Below are positions 21,701 to 25,288 of a DNA stretch of 25,288 nucleotides, in pieces (within the stretch, counting starts at the first letter, position 1; every line of letters starts with the position of its first letter). The stretch lies in assembly GCF_000003605.2 (NCBI RefSeq), contig NW_003140811.1:1648706-1673993 (forward strand). The letters are read 5' to 3'. The DNA comes from Saccoglossus kowalevskii (taxonomy: Eukaryota; Hemichordata; Enteropneusta; Harrimaniidae). The translations under genes and the position numbers were made by a program. The notes below the pieces were generated by a model. It did not search any database. It saw only the letters and a list, made by a program, of their open reading frames with translations, and was not told where the DNA came from.

Positions 21701-24700
21701 TTAATGGTTACCAGTACGGTGCCAGCAGTTGCACCAGTTTCCACTGCACTGAATACAGGAACAATAAACACACAAGTTCAAGGTGTTTCTATATTACAGT
21801 CTTCAGGTGCATCAAGTAGTACATCATCTTCTATTGCTGTATCTTTGCCACAAAACTCAGGAGAAGTGCAACCTGCAGCTCCTGCTGTTGTACCTGATAA
21901 TGCACCAGCTAATCCAGGGGAAGACCAGCCTGATGGTGCAGGGAATCAAAATCCTCCTGGAAATCCTCATAATCCAGGAAACCCAGGAAATCCGCATAAC
22001 CCAGGAAATCCAAATAATCCAGGGAATCCGCATAATCCCAGCAATCCAGGAAATCCACATAATCCAGGAAACCCTCACAATCCTGGTAATCCAGGCAACT
22101 CAGGAAATCCACATAATCCAGGAAACCCTGGAAATCCACATAATCCAGGCAACCCCGGGAATCCACATAATCCAGGCAACCCTGGAAATCCACATAATCC
22201 AGGCAACCCTGGAAATCCACATAATCCAGGCAATCCCGGAAATCCACATAATCCAGGCAACCCAGGAAATCCACATAATCCAGGCAACCCCGGAAATCCA
22301 CATAATCCAGGCAACTCCGGAAATCCGCATAATCCAGGCAACCCCGGAAATCCACATAATCCAGGCAACCCCGGAAATCCACATAATCCAGGCAACTCTG
22401 GAAATCCGCATAATCCAGGCAACCCTGGAAATCCACATAATCCAGGCAACCCCGGAAATCCACATAATCCAGGCAACCCTGGAAATCCACATAATCCAGG
22501 CAACCCAGAAAATCCTTCAAATCCAGGCAACCCCGGAAATCCACATAATCCAGGAAATCCACATAATCCAGGCAACCCAGGAAATCCACATAATCCAGGC
22601 AACCCAGGAAATCCTTCAAATCCAGGAAATCCACATAATCCAGGCAACCCAGAAAATCCACATAATCCAAGCAAGCCAGAAAATCTCTCAAATCCTAGCA
22701 GTCAAGATGTACCACCTGCAACAACAGCTGCTCAAGATAGCACCTCTACATGTGTTAGTGCAACTATCAGTAACCCAACAACAGCTACTGCAATCACACC
22801 AACCAGTACTATACCTATATCTGCCACATCAACTACGTCAGCCACACCGACTACATTACCCATGCTGACAACATTAGCTGCACCTACTAAATTATCCACA
22901 GCAGGTAAGATCCATGATTCTCTGCATTACTCTCTGTGTGAGTATATCACTGCACTGCATCGTACTGGCAATTACCAAATTTCGTTTCACTAATTTTGGA
23001 CGAGGCCATCTACTGCTCATACAAATAATTATGCTTTTGTGGATCAAATTGCTCATTGCCAAATTTGTTTCTTGCAGATCTTGATAATAAATCTATAGCA
23101 ATGACAATGGCATCATTGGTACTTCAATGCCTGCATCTAGTACGAGTCAAGTTGCTACTAATGGCATGACGACTACAATTACCCAGATTAAAAAAGAACC
23201 AACAGACGACACTAAACTTGTAAGTTCCCAATTCCTTCCAGTTATGGATGATCAAGTCATCACTCCAGATATGAGAGATGCATTTTCGGTATTCATTTCA
23301 ATTCTGTGCAATTGTTTTATAATATATTCTATTACTACACCATTTGTGTAAAATAGAAGACTTCCATGAACACCTATGATAAATAATGATTTTATTTCAC
23401 TTCTTTTGCAGGAAAATCCGGTGACAACGAAGATTAGTGTAAAACGAGAGGCTAACCAATGGTACGATGTTGGTATTATAAAGGGTACATCAAACATTGT
23501 ATCACATTACCATTTACCTTCAGAGGCTGGACAAAGGAATGATGATGTAAGTATTTATATAAAACTGCAACCTGCATTTTTAGTAAAAAAAAATTCAGGT
23601 GTGATTATGCCCTCTAGTGGTGAGATCCTTCTTACTCTCTCCTATTGTTTATAGCCTCTTACAAACATAAAGTGCAGTGTGATGGCATTAATGACATCAA
23701 AATAGTGACATAACAATCCATGTTCAAAATCAGTTAACTGTCAAAGCTGAGAAAGGGCTTCTATAAATGACAAATTTCTTACAAGTCATGGTCAATTTCC
23801 GTGGGCTTCTTTACTAATTTCGCTGCCCTCTTATTTTTAAATCTCAAAAAAATGTTTAGTAAATGTATTGAATATTTAACAAAATTTGTATCTGCTTAAC
23901 ATTGCTTTGGTTACAGTATCCATATTGAAACTATAGATGCAGTAATGTAAAGTGTATGCAATCTTTCATTTGTCTATTACATTACTTGTGAAAGCTTTGT
24001 TCAATTTATAATATAATTTAAATCAAAATTATTGCATGTATTTTCATCTTTGTATATTTTTGTTTACACAGGATATAGACGTAGTAAGTGTGCCTGACCA
24101 CAGTGTGCTAAAGAGGCAGGAATTACTTCCTGGAACAGCATATAAATTCCGAGTTGCTGGTATCAATGCATGTGGAAGGGGTTCATTTAGCGAAGTGTCT
24201 GCTTTCAAGACGTGTCTGCCTGGATTTCCAGGCGCTCCGTCTGCTATCAGGATTAGTAAGGTAGGAATTTTATGCGCTTTCGGATTTCTAGTTCAAATCA
24301 ACTTTCCACTCAAGTCCCTGAATATATGTGAAATCAACAATATTGTAAGGATCAGTGGTTGGCCTGCTGGTTTTCAAGTAAATTCTATTTTCTCGTATGG
24401 TGTTCATATCTAATGATCAAGGAAACTGTGTAACCTCTATGAACAGTGTTTTCACTGACAATTGGGGGAATTGCTGTTCATTCTCAACCTGTGAGGGTAC
24501 ACAAACAACAGAAATAATAATAGAATTGTATATAATTTTTGATCCAGAGCACGGAAGGAGCACATCTATCATGGGAGCCACCGACGAACACTGCCGGCAA
24601 AATATTGGAATATTCCGTCTATCTTGCTGTACGGAATGCAGCTGCCGCCGGTGGAGACCAGAAGCCATTGACGCCTGCACAGTTAGCGTTTGTAAGAGTG

Positions 24701-24816
24701 TATTGCGGGCCCAGTCCGTCATGTACAGTTAGTACAGCCAATCTAGCTACGGCACATATTGACTACACTAGCAAACCTGCCATTATATTCAGGATAGCAG
24801 CCAGGAACGACAAAGG
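15571..24816 (+). CDS. HCFC1: Host cell factor 1 (HCF-1), 15 coding exons, 3' end beyond window
   Basis: HCF-1 is a nuclear scaffold that tethers histone methyltransferases, deacetylases, OGT and E2F/THAP/ZNF143-type factors to promoters. Exons: 15571-15730, 16787-17096, 17308-17601, 17879-17985, 18293-18438, 18966-19083, 19193-19328, 19819-19881, 20005-20087, 20195-20611, 20807-22904, about 23078-23288, 23412-23546, 24072-24260, 24548-24816, totalling about 1,578 codons. Domains in order: Kelch propeller (about 17-365), first Fn3 half (about 365-392), Ala/Thr/Val-rich basic region (about 400-980), Asn-Pro-Gly array (about 990-1240), Ser/Thr linker with an IKKEP sumoylation-type motif, C-terminal Fn3 pair (from about 1400). 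Phases are consistent except at junctions 6/7 and 11/12, where the reading frame slips. Vertebrate-type HCF cleavage repeats are absent. The reading stops at a phase-2 donor (AAAGG/GTAAGT) in the last Fn3, so the final exon with the last strand and NLS is outside. Identity of the family is beyond reasonable doubt from the propeller alone. Confidence 0.95.
15766..15777 (+). promoter_or_regulatory. Second CAAGATGGCGGC (YY1-like) motif, in intron 1
   Basis: A second perfect copy of the 12-mer found at the start codon lies 35 bp into intron 1. Being intronic it cannot initiate translation of this transcript, so a YY1-type DNA site, or a downstream alternative promoter, is the likelier role. Confidence 0.5.
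15953..15964 (+). promoter_or_regulatory. Third YY1-like motif in intron 1 (CAATATGGCGGC)
   Basis: One base different from the motif at the start codon. A weaker relative (CAACATGGCGAC) lies at 16162-16173. Clustering of four such motifs within 610 bp of the start is unlikely in an AT-rich background. Confidence 0.4.
16787..17096 (+). CDS. HCFC1: HCF-1 exon 2: Kelch blades 2 and 3
   Basis: After acceptor TTCAATCCAG, the frame gives [20 protein letters not shown], then [20 protein letters not shown] and [20 protein letters not shown], ending in the strongly conserved [14 protein letters not shown]. The last codon is split AG/G by the donor CCAAG/GTAAAT. Near-identical to vertebrate HCF-1 throughout. 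Confidence 0.96.
17284..17309. repeat. Perfect short palindrome forming the intron 2 acceptor
   Basis: CTGTAAAATA-TAC-TATTTTACAG has 10-bp perfect arms around a 3-base centre, preceded by TA and followed by GTA. The arm equals the terminal sequence of the MITE A family (CTGTAAAATAC). Its right arm TATTTTACAG is the 3' splice site of exon 3. Confidence 0.8.
17308..17601 (+). CDS. HCFC1: HCF-1 exon 3: Kelch blade 4 and start of blade 5
   Basis: Encodes [20 protein letters not shown], then [17 protein letters not shown] and [19 protein letters not shown], then [14 protein letters not shown]. The acceptor lies in a palindrome (see 17284-17309). The donor GCAG/GTAAGT is strong; the last codon is split AG/G. 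Confidence 0.96.
17879..17985 (+). CDS. HCFC1: HCF-1 exon 4: Kelch blade 5
   Basis: Encodes [20 protein letters not shown] then [15 protein letters not shown], the long insertion characteristic of HCF blade 5. Acceptor CGTTTCAG/G, donor CTTG/GTAAGT, phase 1 at the end. Confidence 0.95.
18293..18438 (+). CDS. HCFC1: HCF-1 exon 5: Kelch blade 6
   Basis: Encodes [20 protein letters not shown] then [20 protein letters not shown] and GYRKAWNNQ. Acceptor ATCTTCTAG, donor AATCAG/GTATAT, ending in phase 0. The frame stays open past the donor for about 30 more codons of intron-like composition. Confidence 0.95.
18594..18650. repeat. Family B-related repeat in intron 5
   Basis: TACCGTATTTGCTCTATTAG, AGCACACACTTTAAATTACA and TGTGTTTCTGTG parallel the repeat at 3712-3780. 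Intronic, non-coding. Confidence 0.45.
18966..19083 (+). CDS. HCFC1: HCF-1 exon 6: end of propeller and first Fn3 strand
   Basis: Encodes [20 protein letters not shown] then [19 protein letters not shown], matching the VCCKDLWYLETEKPP... region of vertebrates. It closes the Kelch propeller and begins the N-terminal half of the split Fn3 module. The donor CACAG/GTTTGT leaves phase 1, which does not match the phase required by exon 7. Confidence 0.92.
19193..19328 (+). CDS. HCFC1: HCF-1 exon 7: second part of the N-terminal Fn3 segment
   Basis: After acceptor TTGTCTGTAG, the only sensible frame reads [20 protein letters not shown] and onward through a Pro/Thr-rich linker to [14 protein letters not shown] is a conserved HCF signature. 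This frame needs a phase-0 junction, but exon 6 supplies phase 1: joined directly, the sequence would read G/CC TGA, a stop. Donor AACAG/GTAAGT is phase 1 and agrees with exon 8. Confidence 0.85.
19686..19762. repeat. Short tandem duplication of a palindromic motif in intron 7
   Basis: AAATGGCCGAATGGTAGCCATTTTGTTT recurs about 44 bases later as AAATGGTAGACTGGTGGCCATTTTGTTT; within each unit AAATGG and CCATTT face each other. Similar GGCCATTTTG words occur at 2935 and 3215, suggesting a dispersed repeat. Confidence 0.45.
19819..19881 (+). CDS. HCFC1: HCF-1 exon 8: basic/Thr-rich linker
   Basis: Small symmetrical 63-base exon encoding [20 protein letters not shown]. Acceptor GTTTCAG, donor GCAG/GTAAAG, phase 1 on both sides so that it could be skipped without frame change. 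Confidence 0.8.
20005..20087 (+). CDS. HCFC1: HCF-1 exon 9
   Basis: Encodes [20 protein letters not shown] then LTTISAKS. Acceptor TTCATTACAG, donor TCA/GTAAGT, phase 1 to 0. Low-complexity linker typical of the HCF basic region. Confidence 0.8.
20195..20611 (+). CDS. HCFC1: HCF-1 exon 10: conserved [18 protein letters not shown] block and basic region
   Basis: Contains [18 protein letters not shown], nearly identical to vertebrate HCF-1 ([18 protein letters not shown]), then Val/Thr/Ser-rich sequence with RPIITV-like [14 protein letters not shown] and TKTVTLVK, which also match the vertebrate basic region. Acceptor TTCTTCTGTAG, donor GCG/GTGAGT, phase 0 at both ends. Rich in Ser/Thr, the kind of sequence O-GlcNAcylated in HCF-1. 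Confidence 0.93.
20807..22904 (+). CDS. HCFC1: HCF-1 exon 11: basic region and Asn-Pro-Gly repeat array
   Basis: A large 2,098-base exon. The first 380 codons are Ser/Thr/Val-rich and clearly HCF-like ([50 protein letters not shown]). Residues about 990-1240 of the protein are then an NPHNPGNPG array, followed by a Thr/Ser-rich tail. Acceptor GTTCATTTCAG, donor GCAG/GTAAGA, phase 1 at the end. No HCF proteolytic repeat of the vertebrate THET type and no Taspase1-type QxD/G site is visible in this exon. The frame runs on past the donor for about 30 codons, which does not look coding. Confidence 0.93.
21945..22690 (+). repeat. Coding minisatellite, 27-bp unit (NPHNPGNPG), about 25 units
   Basis: An array within exon 11 with a 27-base period, mostly AATCCACATAATCCAGG followed by CAACCCCGGA with third-position variants. 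About 25 NPHNP motifs are present; end units vary ([24 protein letters not shown]). Central units are nearly identical at the DNA level, so expansion is probably recent or the array is being homogenised. Variants NSG (CCC to TCC/TCT) recur. Because the period is a multiple of three and free of stops, several other frames are also open. Confidence 0.97.
23078..23288 (+). CDS. HCFC1: HCF-1 exon 12: Ser/Thr linker with IKKEP motif (start and frame uncertain)
   Basis: A good acceptor (TTTCTTGCAG) precedes 23078 and a second possible one (AAATCTATAG) precedes 23099. The frame that joins exon 13 reads [37 protein letters not shown] and on to [19 protein letters not shown] fits the sumoylation consensus, followed by acidic residues. 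From 23078 in the phase left by exon 11, the frame instead reads DLDNKSIA and stops near 23170. Two phase-0 donors exist: CTT/GTAAGT (exon end 23219) and TCG/GTATTC (end 23288). Confidence 0.7.
23412..23546 (+). CDS. HCFC1: HCF-1 exon 13: start of the C-terminal Fn3 pair
   Basis: Encodes [20 protein letters not shown] then [16 protein letters not shown] and [21 protein letters not shown] matches the vertebrate NQWFDVGVIKGT start of HCF-1 C-terminal Fn3. Acceptor CTTTTGCAG, donor GAT/GTAAGT, phase 0 at both ends. Confidence 0.93.
24072..24260 (+). CDS. HCFC1: HCF-1 exon 14: C-terminal Fn3, first module
   Basis: Encodes [20 protein letters not shown], then [20 protein letters not shown] and AIRISK, practically the vertebrate sequence. 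Acceptor TTTACACAG, donor AAG/GTAGGA, 189 bases, phase 0 at both ends. Confidence 0.96.
24548..24816 (+). CDS. HCFC1: HCF-1 exon 15: C-terminal Fn3, second module (gene continues beyond window)
   Basis: Encodes [20 protein letters not shown] then [34 protein letters not shown], and [20 protein letters not shown]. The phase-2 donor AAAGG/GTAAGT falls where vertebrate HCF-1 continues with GYGPATQ. That next exon is not found before 25288. Confidence 0.95.
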
Positions 24817-25147
24817 GTAAGTAGAAATAGAAAACAAAAACAAGCTAACAATCTGGCTTCGTTGCTGGCACGTGTTATCCTATGTTGCCATTTGTCATAT
24901 TTATAGGAGTTGAAAATAAAAGTTCCGTGTTCATTGGACAGGTTGGTGAATAAAAATTCCTGCCCTAATTGATGATGTACCTGTTCCTGGCAAGATAAAT
25001 TAAGACACATTGTTTGAAATAAAATTTTAATTCTTGGCTCATCATCATTTCACAAGTCTTGAAAATTCTAAGAGCAATCTTCTGAATATTAGAAACTTTG
25101 GAATACCCCATTTTGTCAGTTACTAAAACTTGATATCTTTATTCACA
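24817..25147. other. Intron 15 of HCF-1, start
   Basis: Begins at the GTAAGT donor. AT-rich, with no exon matching the expected end of HCF-1. Ends in the tandem repeat at 25148. Confidence 0.7.
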
Positions 25148-25288
25148 GTGACTCCTGTTTCAGGGACCCCTGTGAAATGTTCATGTGACTCTCCTGTTTC
25201 AAGGACCCCCTGTGAAATGTTCACTGGACTCTCCTGTTTCAAGGACCCCTGTGAAATGTTCACTGTGACTCTCCTGTTTCAGGGACCC
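25148..25288. repeat. 37-40-bp tandem repeat running off the right edge
   Basis: At least 3.5 copies of a unit reading GTGACTCTCCTGTTTCAGGG then ACCCCTGTGAAATGTTCACT, starting near 25148, 25185, 25225 and 25265 with small indels. It lies in the last visible HCF-1 intron. Each unit carries CTCCTGTTTCAGGG, or the same with AAGG, resembling a 3' splice site. Confidence 0.9.

Noticed and set aside
21945-22690. CRISPR-like or satellite array
   Set aside because: Period is 27 bp without distinct spacers, and it is in frame within a conserved animal exon.
21909-22691. Long antisense open frames over the NPG array (260, 199 and 130 codons), one reading as a collagen-like GLPGLCGFP repeat
   Set aside because: They are a by-product of a 27-bp stop-free repeat; they have no start context, conserved domain or splice structure, and end with the array.
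21783-22868. 361-codon plus-strand frame over the same array (IHIIQATPE-type repeat)
   Set aside because: Shadow frame of the HCF-1 exon 11 minisatellite; the overlapping frame has the conserved HCF sequence on both sides.

Overview
This window is nuclear DNA from an animal, most likely a non-vertebrate bilaterian. The sequence is AT-rich, has GT-AG introns, and carries microsatellites, MITE-like elements and tRNA-derived repeats; I see no bacterial gene organisation. The exact lineage cannot be read from the sequence alone.

Layout. A probable last exon of an unidentified plus-strand gene lies near 602-781, followed by a long GT microsatellite, a 40-bp-arm foldback and copies of two short terminal-inverted-repeat (MITE) families. 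An intronless jacalin-type lectin gene is on the minus strand at 4955-5434. About 4 kb without a recognisable gene follows. TMEM187 is intact on the minus strand as a single exon (9756-10559). The 5 kb after it holds two tRNA-derived SINE-like heads and a 1.4-kb element with TTAA at both ends. From 15571 to the end, the plus strand carries most of the gene for host cell factor 1 (HCF-1, HCFC1 orthologue). Fifteen coding exons can be placed: the six-bladed Kelch propeller, the first half of the split Fn3 module, the Thr/Ala-rich basic region, and the C-terminal Fn3 pair. The last coding exon(s) lie beyond the right edge.

TMEM187 and HCFC1 also sit head-to-head on human Xq28, so the pair is probably an old conserved linkage. 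The most unusual part of HCF-1 here is the centre of the protein. Vertebrates have the OGT-cleaved 26-residue repeats there; this gene has roughly 250 residues of an almost uninterrupted NPHNPGNPG array of about 25 units. No OGT or Taspase1 cleavage motif is evident in the part that can be read. Two exon junctions (6/7 and 11/12) do not keep frame with the obvious splice sites. They may be 1-base assembly errors, microexons, or real alternative splicing. The start codon lies in a perfect TISU/YY1 element, CAAGATGGCGGC, which is repeated in intron 1.
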